Shown piece after piece: positions 25,001-35,597 of a stretch of DNA of 64,000 bases (position 1 is its first letter; each line of letters starts with the position of its first letter). The stretch is taken from NCBI GenBank assembly GCA_025656455.1, contig JAHXHS010000010.1:62001-126000 (forward strand). Reading direction: 5' to 3'. The position numbers and the translations under genes were made by a program. The notes under the pieces were generated by a model. It saw only the letters and a program-made list of their open reading frames with translations. It was not told where the DNA came from and did not search any database. Origin of the DNA: Candidatus Thiodiazotropha sp. (ex Epidulcina cf. delphinae). Its GTDB lineage: Bacteria; Pseudomonadota; Gammaproteobacteria; Chromatiales; Chromatiaceae.

Positions 25001-25026
25001 AAAGGCCGCATGGATATGCGGCCTTT
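25001..25026 (-). terminator. Hairpin terminator after adk
   Basis: AAAGGCCGCA / TGCGGCCTTT form a perfect 10-bp stem with a six-base loop, 17 bases downstream of the adk stop on the minus strand. A short T run follows (TTTTGCC). Confidence 0.65.
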
Positions 25027-25042
25027 CTCGCTTCGAGAATTG

Positions 25043-25711
<669 letters not shown>

Positions 25712-25786
25712 CTAGTTATTCGACGCGGTGGAGTTTGCCATGCCCTGCCCGGCTGAACCAGTTGAGGCTATCAATAGGCGGATACA

Positions 25787-25804
25787 GGGGGTTTATGAAC
25801 CCCC
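25787..25804 (-). terminator. Possible hairpin after htpG
   Basis: GGGGGTT-TATG-AACCCCC forms a 7-bp stem about 30 bases downstream of the htpG stop on the minus strand. There is no T run, so it is at best a weak or Rho-assisted end. Confidence 0.3.
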
Positions 25805-25834
25805 CATGCCGCAACTCGCCTTCGGGTGGGGCCG

Positions 25835-27742
25835 TCAGTTTGCCGCAAGCTTCAGCATCAAACTGTTCAGCCGCCGCACGAAGGCGGCGGGATCATCCAA
25901 CTGCCCCCCTTCCGCGAGCTGCGCCTGGTCAAAAAGCACCTTGGTCAGGTCGCCGAATCGCTCCTCGTCCGGTTCGCCTTCAAGCTGCTCCAACAGCGGG
26001 TGGGTGGCGTTGATCTCCATAATCGGCTTGGTTTGAGGGGCATCCTGACCCACTGACTTGAGGACCCTGGCGAGGTTGGCGCTCATATCATGCTCCTCCA
26101 CCACCAGACAGGCGGGCGATTCCGTCAGCCGCTGGCTCACTCGAATCTCCTTGACTGACTCACCCAACACATCCAGCATTTTCTGCAGCAGGTTTTTGTG
26201 TTCCTCGGTCTGTTTCTCCTTGCTCTCCTTCTCCTCCTTGTCCTCCAGTTCGCCCAGATCAAGCGCGCCTTTGGCAACCGATTGCAGGGATTTGCCATCG
26301 AATTCGGTCAGGCTGGTAACCAGCCATTCATCGACCCGGTCGGAGAACAACAAGACTTCGATTCCCTTCTTTTTCAATACTTCGAGATGGGGACTGTAGC
26401 GGGCCGCCGCGGGCGAATCCGCGGTGATGTAGTAGATCTTCTCCTGTCCTTCCTGCATCCGCGAGACGTAGTCGGCCAGTGAGACGGTCTGGTCGTCCGT
26501 GTCGTTGTGGGTCGAGGCGAAGCGTAACAGCCCGGCAATCCGCTCCCGGTTGGGAAAGTCTTCCGCCGGCCCTTCCTTGATGACCTTGCCGAACTGGTCC
26601 CAGAATGCCTGATATTGCGCTTTATCCTCTTCCGCCAGCTTCTCCAATGCGCTGAGAATCCGCTTGACATTGGCTTGGCGAATGGTATCGATCTTACGGT
26701 TGTGCTGCAGAATCTCACGGGAGACGTTGAGCGGCAGGTCATCCGAATCGACCACTCCTTTGATGAAGCGCAGATAGCGGGGCATGAGTTTTTCAGCCTC
26801 GTCCATGATGAAGACCCGGCGCACGAAGAGCTTGACGCCGTGAGTCTGCTCCCTGTCCCACAGATCGAATGGCGCCCGCTTGGGTACGAACAACAGCGCT
26901 GTGTATTCGTTGTTGCCCTCGACCCGGTTATGCACATGGATCAGGGGATCCTCGAAATCGTGGGAAACGTGCTTATAGAACGCGTTATACTCCTCTTCCG
27001 AGATCTCCGAACGATTGCGCATCCACAAGGCCGTTCCGGTATTGACACGCTCGAACTCCGGGGTCTCCGGCTTCTCCTCGTCCTTGTCATAGTACTCCTT
27101 CTCCATCTCCACCGGAATGGTGATGTGGTCGGAAAACTTGGAAATGATGCCGCGCAGGCGAAAGTTTTCGAGAAATTCCTTTTCATCCTCGCGCAGGTGC
27201 AGAATCACATCCGTGCCGCGAGTCGGCTTGTCGATGTTTTCGATAGAGTATGAGCCCTCGCCATCGGACTGCCAGCGCACGCCGTGCTCCTCTCCCAAAC
27301 CGGCGCGGCGGGTCAGCAGGGTCACCTTGTCGGCAACGATGAAGGCGGAGTAGAAACCCACACCGAACTGGCCGATCAGTTCGCTGTCCTTGGCCTGATC
27401 CCCGGACATGGCTTCGAAGAATTTGCGAGTTCCGGAACTGGCGATGGTGCCGATGGTCTCGGATACCTCTTGTCGGCTCATGCCGATGCCGTTGTCCGAG
27501 ATAGTGACGGTTCCCGCCTCTTTGTCCAAGGTCACGCGGACCTTCAATTCCGTTTCATCCTCAAACAGCGCCTCATCGGTCAGGGCCTCGAATCTCAGTT
27601 TCTCCGCCGCATCGGAGGCATTCGAGATCAACTCGCGGAGAAATATCTCCTTGTTGCTGTAGAGAGAACGGATTACCAGGTTGAGTACCTGGCTGACTTC
27701 TGCCTGAAACGCCAGGGTTTCCTTGTGGGCTTCAACGGTCAT
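25835..27742 (-). CDS. htpG: Molecular chaperone HtpG (Hsp90)
   Basis: A full-length 635-residue bacterial Hsp90. The N-terminal GHKL ATPase has LIRSLYSNKEIFLRELISNASDA, TISDNGIGM, TIASSGTRKF and GQFGVGFYSAFIVAD. The middle domain contains FDLWDREQ and the helix-rich region with SREILQHNRKI. The C-terminal dimerisation part (ACLVVEEHDMSANL) is intact and lacks the eukaryotic MEEVD tail. It assists folding of client proteins in the cytoplasm. A good sigma-32 promoter lies just upstream at 27,823-27,851. Confidence 0.97.
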   Translation of the reverse strand: MTVEAHKETLAFQAEVSQVLNLVIRSLYSNKEIFLRELISNASDAAEKLRFEALTDEALFEDETELKVRVTLDKEAGTVTISDNGIGMSRQEVSETIGTIASSGTRKFFEAMSGDQAKDSELIGQFGVGFYSAFIVADKVTLLTRRAGLGEEHGVRWQSDGEGSYSIENIDKPTRGTDVILHLREDEKEFLENFRLRGIISKFSDHITIPVEMEKEYYDKDEEKPETPEFERVNTGTALWMRNRSEISEEEYNAFYKHVSHDFEDPLIHVHNRVEGNNEYTALLFVPKRAPFDLWDREQTHGVKLFVRRVFIMDEAEKLMPRYLRFIKGVVDSDDLPLNVSREILQHNRKIDTIRQANVKRILSALEKLAEEDKAQYQAFWDQFGKVIKEGPAEDFPNRERIAGLLRFASTHNDTDDQTVSLADYVSRMQEGQEKIYYITADSPAAARYSPHLEVLKKKGIEVLLFSDRVDEWLVTSLTEFDGKSLQSVAKGALDLGELEDKEEKESKEKQTEEHKNLLQKMLDVLGESVKEIRVSQRLTESPACLVVEEHDMSANLARVLKSVGQDAPQTKPIMEINATHPLLEQLEGEPDEERFGDLTKVLFDQAQLAEGGQLDDPAAFVRRLNSLMLKLAAN

Positions 27743-27822
27743 GGTTGATTTCAGCCTCCAACGGGTTATGTGTACGGATATTGATAAATGGGGATCACCT
27801 CATCGGATGATTCCGTCATACC

Positions 27823-27851
27823 ATGTGGGGACAGCCGCCGGGAATTTCAAG
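27823..27851 (-). promoter_or_regulatory. Sigma-32 (RpoH) heat-shock promoter of htpG
   Basis: On the minus strand CTTGAAA (27,845-27,851) is separated by exactly 14 bases from CCCCACAT (27,823-27,830). The RpoH consensus is CTTGAAA-N11-16-CCCCATnT, so the -35 is perfect and the -10 differs at one defined position. It starts about 70 bases before the leader's end and is followed by htpG, a known RpoH target. The -35 box abuts the stop codon of the upstream outer-membrane protein gene. Confidence 0.8.
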
Positions 27852-29333
27852 TCAAAACCGGGTGTTGAAACTGACGCTGACGTGATTCTCCTCATAACTG
27901 CCCGCTTCCGGATCGGCGTCTCTCTCCATGTGGGACAGGCTCATGGCGACGGAAGCGTCGCTACCCAGCTGATAGCTCAGCCCCAGTGACGCCACCCATT
28001 GATCATAGGTCAACAGCGCCTCATCGTGATCATGCCAAGTGATCTCGACGACGCCCTCAGTGAGCCGGGTAAGCCTGCGCACAAAGTTCAAGGCGATATC
28101 CAGATCCTCGGTGTCTCTGGCGGAGTCGTCGTAGATGCGTTCGGTATAGGCGCCTCTGATTCCACTCAGGGTCCTGGGGGTCTGGTAGGTGAATTCGATG
28201 ATGGATCGCTGTATTTCATAGAAATCCTCGGTCAGAGCCGGGGTAGTGCCGCTTCGAGTGACGCTGCGGGCGTCTTCAAGTATCGGATCCCGCACCAGAT
28301 TGCCGAACGCGTCCTGACGCTGGAAAAGTGTCTGTCTGCCCACCTCATCCCGCGCGCTGATAAAGTCCCGCTCATATTCGGCGGTAAACAGGGTCCGGCT
28401 CGATCGGTGACTGAAATCGACAAAATAGTCATCGCCAAAGGAGCGCTCGCCAAAACCCGCGGCAATGCGCGTCCTCGGCGTGGGGGTGTAGATGGCGCCC
28501 AGACTCCAGAGAGAACCGTCACTGTCTTCCGTCACGGCCAGGACATACTCCTCATAGCCGGCGGCAAAGGCCAATGCCCATTGATGGGTCAACTGTTGCA
28601 CCAACTCGGCCCTGAAGATCGATGACTCGTTGTCGTCATCCAACGATTCGTAATCCACCCGCTTCTGAAAGGCCGACACCTCCCAAATCTGGTTGGTGAA
28701 ATAGCTGCCGCTACCCAGCACGATATCCACGCTATGCCCGACGCTGTCGCTCGGGCCATCCTCGGAGTAGTCCACCCTATCCCCGGTATAGCGAACCTCC
28801 AAAACACTATAGCCGCCGAATCGAGCCGTGAGATAGGGACTCAGGCCGACAGCATAGACATCGGTATCGTCAGCCGTGCCGGTCAATCCATTGAGGCCGA
28901 CCCGTCCGCTACTGGTGACATTGCTCCTGTCAGCATTCGCCCATCCATCCAAAAAGAGAGTGTTTTCATAGAGTTCCACATTACCCTCGGCGCGGAGGAG
29001 ATGGACGACTTCATTATCTTCGGTGTCCTGCCAATAGTGCCGATACTCAGGCGCATAGTTGAAATCGAGCGAGGCCCGTGCGCCCTCCTTGTAGAGAGAG
29101 AGGCTGGGCCTGACCCGGGTGATGGAGTCATCCTCCTCATTATCCTGAGTCAGTAGCGCGTTGTCGGTGTAGACCTGTTCAACCAGGATGGCAGGGGAGA
29201 TGATCCAATCGGCGGCCGTGACAGCGGATGTGGAACAAGCGAATGCGATGCACAACGCCAACTGGAGCGATGGACGTTCTCCCAATCCAAAAACAGGTTC
29301 CTTAGGCTTATCGATCATCCTATGGGTAGTCAT
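27852..29333 (-). CDS. PEP-CTERM-system-associated outer membrane beta-barrel protein (TIGR03016-like)
   Basis: About 493 residues with a signal peptide (LQLALCIAFACSTSAVTA then ADW) and a long series of amphipathic strands (SLYKEGARASLDFNYAPEYRHYW, GGYSVLEVRYTGDRVDY, ending HVSVSFNTRF with a terminal Phe as in barrel proteins). The layout and phrases such as RIAAGFGERSFGDDYFVDFSHRSSRT match the TIGR03016 family found in exosortase/PEP-CTERM genomes with exopolysaccharide loci. Its role is undefined, perhaps outer-membrane export of polysaccharide. Start ATG 29,333 follows GATGAGG; ATG 29,345 is an alternative. No exosortase gene is in the window. Confidence 0.7.
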   Translation of the reverse strand: MTTHRMIDKPKEPVFGLGERPSLQLALCIAFACSTSAVTAADWIISPAILVEQVYTDNALLTQDNEEDDSITRVRPSLSLYKEGARASLDFNYAPEYRHYWQDTEDNEVVHLLRAEGNVELYENTLFLDGWANADRSNVTSSGRVGLNGLTGTADDTDVYAVGLSPYLTARFGGYSVLEVRYTGDRVDYSEDGPSDSVGHSVDIVLGSGSYFTNQIWEVSAFQKRVDYESLDDDNESSIFRAELVQQLTHQWALAFAAGYEEYVLAVTEDSDGSLWSLGAIYTPTPRTRIAAGFGERSFGDDYFVDFSHRSSRTLFTAEYERDFISARDEVGRQTLFQRQDAFGNLVRDPILEDARSVTRSGTTPALTEDFYEIQRSIIEFTYQTPRTLSGIRGAYTERIYDDSARDTEDLDIALNFVRRLTRLTEGVVEITWHDHDEALLTYDQWVASLGLSYQLGSDASVAMSLSHMERDADPEAGSYEENHVSVSFNTRF

Positions 29334-31299
<1,966 letters not shown>

Positions 31300-31411
31300 G
31301 TAGTGCTGGACAATCAGACACAGAATAGCCTATAAATCAGCGGTAGCGGAATCTCATACAACACCACTAATATCCGCATCTTTAAAATCACCACCATTCG
31401 GGAGCCACAGC

Positions 31412-31711
31412 ATGAATAAGAAGCAGGAAAAGGGACAGCTAAAAACAGCTAAAAAGAAAACCGCCAAAGCAAAAGCCACCACCAACAGGAAGCTGGTAAG
31501 CAAAAAGACTGCCACGAAAAAACGGGTCGTCAAGAAAGCCTCGGCCAAGGGTGTGCCGGTCAAGCAGGTCATCAGCCCCCGCGAGCGTTACGAAATGATT
31601 GCCACCATGGCCTACTATCGTGCCGAACAAAGAAATTTCGAACCCGGCTACGACATCCAGGATTGGCTGGATTGCGAAAGCACCATCGACGATATGATGA
31701 AAGGACACTGA
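31412..31711 (+). CDS. DUF2934 protein with a lysine-rich N-terminal tail
   Basis: The 99 residues split into a very basic, disordered first half (KTAKKKTAKAKATTNRKLVSKKTATKKRVVKKA), recalling histone H1-like tails, and a C-terminal DUF2934 helical motif (RYEMIATMAYYRAEQRNFEPGYDIQDWLDCESTID). The DUF2934 unit is common in environmental proteobacteria with unknown function. The tail suggests nucleic-acid binding (inference). GGGAG before the ATG supports the start. A perfect hairpin follows six bases after the stop. Confidence 0.8.
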   Translation: MNKKQEKGQLKTAKKKTAKAKATTNRKLVSKKTATKKRVVKKASAKGVPVKQVISPRERYEMIATMAYYRAEQRNFEPGYDIQDWLDCESTIDDMMKGH

Positions 31712-31716
31712 GTGAT

Positions 31717-31744
31717 CGTCATTCCGGCCTTCGCCGGAATGACG
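31717..31744. repeat. CGTCATTCCGGC palindrome after the DUF2934 gene
   Basis: CGTCATTCCGGC and GCCGGAATGACG form a perfect 12-bp stem with a four-base loop. A related, larger copy lies at 50,213-50,356. This is a REP-like sequence common in many proteobacteria, here placed as a likely transcript end. Confidence 0.65.
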
Positions 31745-31753
31745 TGGTTTCAA

Positions 31754-32125
31754 TCGATCAGAACTTCATACCAGCCCGCGTCCAGGTTCGTTGACCTGAA
31801 TCGCCTCAGGATTGAAGGGATCCGCGTTGGCCCGATTGATATGGTAGGCATAGCGCTTATCGAAGACGTTGTCGATGCCGAAGCTGAGATCCGCATTGTC
31901 GCGCAGGATATAGTCCGAGACATCGTTGTATTAACCCGGCACCATAATAGGCTGTCACATCGCTATTCCAACCGGCGCCCTGCCACTGATACCCGATCTC
32001 GAACTGGTAATGCCGCTCAGGCTCAAGTTCAGGATTACCCACCCAACTGGCATCCATCCCTGTCATCATATTGCGGGAAAAGCTGGCCAGATAACGCTCC
32101 GTGGCGTCCGCGGTTCTGAGACTGC
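31754..32125 (-). pseudogene. Remnant of a TonB-dependent copper receptor
   Basis: Read leftward, FSRSLRTADATERYLASFSRN, then WVGNPELEPERHYQFEIGYQWQGAGWNSDVTAYY, and after a short insert DVSDYILRDNADLSFGIDNVFDKRYAYHINRANADPFNPEAIQVNEPGR, all match the C-terminal barrel of TonB-dependent copper receptors (OprC type). The N-terminal plug and most of the barrel are missing, some strands between ILRDNA and LSFGIDN are deleted, and the frame is broken where a 16-base repeat end (TATTAACCCGGCACCA, 31,929) was inserted. It is not functional. Confidence 0.8.
31929..31944. repeat. Repeat-family end inserted in the copper receptor remnant
   Basis: TATTAACCCGGCACCA breaks the receptor reading frame exactly between codons for VTAYY and DVSDY. 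Only one end of the TATTAACCCGGC family is present, so it looks like an excision footprint or a minimal insertion. Confidence 0.5.
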
Positions 32126-32160
32126 GGCTGAACACGACCTATTTGGTCGCCGGGTTAATA
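32124..32160. repeat. Single arm of the TATTAACCCGGC family
   Basis: GGCTGAACACGACC through GGTCGCCGGGTTAATA matches the right arm of the 19,642-19,730 palindrome at nearly every base but has no facing arm. It marks the upstream breakpoint of the receptor remnant. The 219 bases from 32,161 to glcD contain no gene. Confidence 0.6.
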
Positions 32161-32379
32161 GCAAGCACTCCCAGCCTGCTCAGTTGATGTATGACAAACC
32201 ACCGCAGGCGAAAAAAAGCCGCTCCTCTCCCCGCCCCGGGTGCATCATACGACCCCCTCCCGGTATGCTCAAACCGATGAGCGCTAAACCCGGTCAAACA
32301 TCCGGGTTAACCTGATGGTGAATTTCTGAAAGAATCCGCTTTATGAACCCAGCAGAGACAACATTGGGAGTTTCCGGCC

Positions 32380-33837
32380 ATGCATGACCGCCAGACCCTC
32401 GCCAGGGCGTTTCAGCAGCTGTTGCCGAGCGACTGCGTAATCTTTCGCGAGGAGGAGCTGATCCCCTATGAGTGCGACGGCCTCTCCGCCTATCGCCGGG
32501 TGCCGCTGATCGTGCTCCTGCCCTATACCGCGGATCAGGTCGAGGCCATCTTGAAATTCTGCCACCGAAAACAGATCCCGGTGGTAGCCCGGGGCGCCGG
32601 CACCGGGCTGTCCGGCGGCGCACTACCCCATGAACAGGGGGTGCTGCTCAGCCTGGCCAGACTGAACAAGATTCTGGAAATCGATGCTGAAAACATGCAG
32701 GCCCGGGTCCAACCGGGGGTACGCAACCTGGCCGTAAGCGAAGCGGCAAGGCCCCATGGACTCTACTACGCCCCCGACCCCTCATCTCAGATCGCCTGCT
32801 CCATCGGCGGCAACGTGGCGGAGAACGCCGGCGGTGTGCACTGTCTGAAATATGGCCTGACCCTGCACAATGTCCTGCAACTGACCCTGATCACCATCGA
32901 CGGCGAGAAGATCACCCTCGGCACAGGTGGATTGGACGCCCCCGGCCTGGATCTCTTGACCCTGATCACAGGATCGGAGGGGATGTTGGGGGTAGTGGTG
33001 GAGGTGCGGGTGAAACTGCTGCCGATCCCGACCTGCCAACAGGTCGTGCTGGCTGCCTTCGATGACGTGGAGACCGCGGCAAACGCCGTGGCCGAGATCA
33101 TCGCCCAGGGGATTCTGCCGGCGGGCCTGGAGATGATGGACAACCTCTCGATTCGCGCCTCCGAGGATTTTGTCCATGCGGGGTATCCCACCGATGCCGA
33201 GGCGATCCTGCTGTGTGAAGTCGACGGCGTCGATGATGAGGTGGCGGAGGAGATCGGCCAGGTTCGGCAGATACTGCTCAAATCGGGGGCCGCTCAGGTT
33301 CGGACTGCGGCGGATGAGCAAGAACGGATACGATTCTGGGCCGGTAGAAAAAACGCCTTCCCTGCGGTGGGACGGCTGTCGCCTGACTACTACTGCATGG
33401 ACGGCACCATCCCCCGCAGTCAGTTGGGTAAGGTATTGAAGCATATCGGCGAGATGTCTGATCGCTATGGCCTGCGCTGCGCCAATGTCTTCCACGCCGG
33501 CGACGGCAATCTCCACCCACTGATCCTCTACGACGCCAATATTCCCGGCGAACTGGAACAGGCGGAGCGCTTTGGCGGAGAGATCCTGGAGCTCTGCGTG
33601 GCCGTCGGCGGTACGATTACCGGAGAACACGGAGTCGGGATGGAGAAGATCAATCAGATGTGCGTCCAATTTACCGACCAGGAGCTGGAGACCTTCCACG
33701 CGGTAAAGGCGGTGTTCGATCCGCACAATCTGCTCAACCCTGGAAAGGCCATTCCGACCCTCAATCGCTGTGCCGAGTTCGGCGCCATGCATGTGCACGC
33801 CGGCAAGCTGCGTTTTCCCGAGCTGGAGCGTTTCTGA
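32380..33837 (+). CDS. glcD: Glycolate oxidase subunit GlcD
   Basis: A 485-residue FAD-linked oxidase of the PCMH/VAO fold. The FAD-binding part shows PVVARGAGTGLSGGALPHEQGVLLSLARLNKIL and SSQIACSIGGNVAENAGGVHCLKYG, and the C-terminal part has NVFHAGDGNLHPLILYD and TGEHGVGMEK with the metal and flavin histidines. It oxidises glycolate, or lactate in relatives, to the 2-oxo acid. GGGAG upstream of the ATG. It overlaps glcE (TGATG), as in glc operons. Autotrophs use this route to salvage glycolate made by RuBisCO (known), consistent with but not proof of autotrophy. Confidence 0.94.
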   Translation: MHDRQTLARAFQQLLPSDCVIFREEELIPYECDGLSAYRRVPLIVLLPYTADQVEAILKFCHRKQIPVVARGAGTGLSGGALPHEQGVLLSLARLNKILEIDAENMQARVQPGVRNLAVSEAARPHGLYYAPDPSSQIACSIGGNVAENAGGVHCLKYGLTLHNVLQLTLITIDGEKITLGTGGLDAPGLDLLTLITGSEGMLGVVVEVRVKLLPIPTCQQVVLAAFDDVETAANAVAEIIAQGILPAGLEMMDNLSIRASEDFVHAGYPTDAEAILLCEVDGVDDEVAEEIGQVRQILLKSGAAQVRTAADEQERIRFWAGRKNAFPAVGRLSPDYYCMDGTIPRSQLGKVLKHIGEMSDRYGLRCANVFHAGDGNLHPLILYDANIPGELEQAERFGGEILELCVAVGGTITGEHGVGMEKINQMCVQFTDQELETFHAVKAVFDPHNLLNPGKAIPTLNRCAEFGAMHVHAGKLRFPELERF

Positions 33838-34901
33838 TGGCCTCGGACAGAGACGACGCCCGACAACTGCAGGCTCTGGTGCTGGATGCCTGCCATGCCA
33901 AACGCCGTCTGCGACTGGTCGGCAGCAACAGCAAAGGTTTCTACGGCCGGGTGGCCGAGGGAGAGACGCTGTCCCTCTCCGATCACAGAGGCGTCGTCAG
34001 CTACGCGCCCACTGAACTGGTCATCACGGCGCGGGGGGGGACCCCCCTGGTGGAGATCGAGCGGCTGCTGGCGGAGAAGGAACAGATGCTGCCCTTCGAA
34101 CCCCCTCACTTCAACGGCGGCGGGACCATCGGTGGGGCCGTTGCTGCCGGCCTCAGCGGACCAAGACGGCCCTGGGGCGGGGCCCCGCGGGATCTGCTTC
34201 TCGGGATCAAACTACTCGACGGGCGGGGGCGCATTCTCAACTTTGGCGGTCAAGTGATGAAAAATGTGGCGGGCTACGATCTCTCTCGCCTGATGGCCGG
34301 CGCACTGGGAACCCTGGGCATACTCCTCGAGGTATCCGTGAAGGTGTTGCCCAAGCCTCCCCAGGAGCATACCTTGATGTTCTTTTCCGAGGATCGCAAT
34401 CCATGGAAGGTGATGCGCGACCTTCTCGGCAAGGCCATCCCCATCACCGCCACCTGCAGTCAGGGCAAGCGTCACAAACTGCGCCTGGCCTGCAACGAGC
34501 GCCGATTGAAACAGATTCAAACGACCCACGGGCTGGAAACGATCGAGAATCAACAGGAGTTCTGGCAAGCCTTACGCGATCAGGAGCTGGACTTCTTCCA
34601 ATGCAAGGCCCCGCTGTGGCGCATCTCCCTACCACCGGCGGCCGTTCTCGACCCGGGTAATGAGACCTTGAACGAATGGGCCAACGCCCAACGCTGGCTG
34701 GTGTCCGAAAGACCTGCCGAAGAGATCCGCGCCCTGGCGGAAGAACAGACCGGCCACGCCACCCTTTTCCGCTATGGAGACCGCAGCGGCGAACTGTTTC
34801 ACCCGCTCCAGCCGCGGCTGGCCGAGATACAACGACAGCTAAAGCAGGTGTTCGATCCCAATGGCATATTCAATCCGGGAAGGCACTACTCCCACTACTG
34901 A
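33837..34901 (+). CDS. glcE: Glycolate oxidase FAD-binding subunit GlcE
   Basis: The 354-residue protein is a shorter GlcD paralogue with the same FAD domain (RLRLVGSNSKGFYGR, FNGGGTIGGAVAAGLSGPRRPWGGAPRDLLLGIKLLDGRG, NVAGYDLSRLMAGALGTLG) and a C-terminal FNPGRHYSHY-like end. It forms the flavin core of glycolate oxidase with GlcD and needs the iron-sulfur subunit GlcF for electron transfer. The start is ATG 33,837, overlapping the glcD stop. glcF, usually next, is absent here; the next gene is on the other strand and converges. Confidence 0.92.
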   Translation: MASDRDDARQLQALVLDACHAKRRLRLVGSNSKGFYGRVAEGETLSLSDHRGVVSYAPTELVITARGGTPLVEIERLLAEKEQMLPFEPPHFNGGGTIGGAVAAGLSGPRRPWGGAPRDLLLGIKLLDGRGRILNFGGQVMKNVAGYDLSRLMAGALGTLGILLEVSVKVLPKPPQEHTLMFFSEDRNPWKVMRDLLGKAIPITATCSQGKRHKLRLACNERRLKQIQTTHGLETIENQQEFWQALRDQELDFFQCKAPLWRISLPPAAVLDPGNETLNEWANAQRWLVSERPAEEIRALAEEQTGHATLFRYGDRSGELFHPLQPRLAEIQRQLKQVFDPNGIFNPGRHYSHY

Positions 34902-35356
34902 TGGTTGCGCTTCGGTTTAGAGGCCTGCATGCAGTGCTGCATCTGTTCCATGGATGCGCTTTCAGAAAAACACTTCTTCATGGCAGAGCCGATCATGATA
35001 GAGCGATCCAGAAACTGCATCATGCCTTTTTTGACCTCGGCGTTAAACACGATATCCTTCGGCCCTTTCGAAGCCGCCTGCCCTTCCGGCATGCCTGGCA
35101 TGGGCCCCATCTTTTCCCGTATCTCCTTCTCCATGGCGGTCATGATCTCTGTGCACTTTTCGAATGCCGCCTGGTCCTCTGCCTTCTCCAGGCAGGCCCT
35201 GGTCTGCTGCATCGCGGGCAGGCTTTTCTCCATCATCGGCAGCATCTTCTGTTTCGACTCCTCGAAGAACTGCTGCGGGTCCACGTTCCCTCCAGAGGGC
35301 GGCGGCTGGGCAAACAGCAGCGAAGGAAGCAACAGCATCAATGCAAGCAGTTTCAT
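34895..35356 (-). CDS. Exported hypothetical protein with conserved cysteines
   Basis: The 153-residue product has a signal peptide (MKLLALMLLLPSLLFA then QPPPSGG) and a mostly helical mature part with QQTRACLEKAEDQAAFEKCTEIM and KKCFSESASMEQMQHCMQASK. Several Cys pairs spaced by about ten residues could form disulfides or bind metal in the periplasm. It is Met-rich, which sometimes goes with copper handling (weak inference). GAGGAG before ATG 35,356 fixes the start; the longer frame to 35,488 is unsupported. Its 3' end overlaps glcE by seven bases in a convergent arrangement. Confidence 0.65.
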   Translation of the reverse strand: MKLLALMLLLPSLLFAQPPPSGGNVDPQQFFEESKQKMLPMMEKSLPAMQQTRACLEKAEDQAAFEKCTEIMTAMEKEIREKMGPMPGMPEGQAASKGPKDIVFNAEVKKGMMQFLDRSIMIGSAMKKCFSESASMEQMQHCMQASKPKRNHQ

Positions 35357-35597
35357 GAAACATCTCCTCGTAACGGTTTGATTTCGGGCTGAATGTGACA
35401 TATCAGGGTTAATTGCAGACCATACCTTAAAGCGTCGTCGCGAAACAGTGACATCATCCCTCTTCACATCAAGGTCTTGGAGCGGCAAAAATAGAACACC
35501 GATGATGTGCGGCCTAACACCCGGATCGCGCGGGGCTGTATTTTCAGAGTCGAGCCGTTAGAATCCCGGGCTCCAGTCACCATTGCAGGAGATCTCC

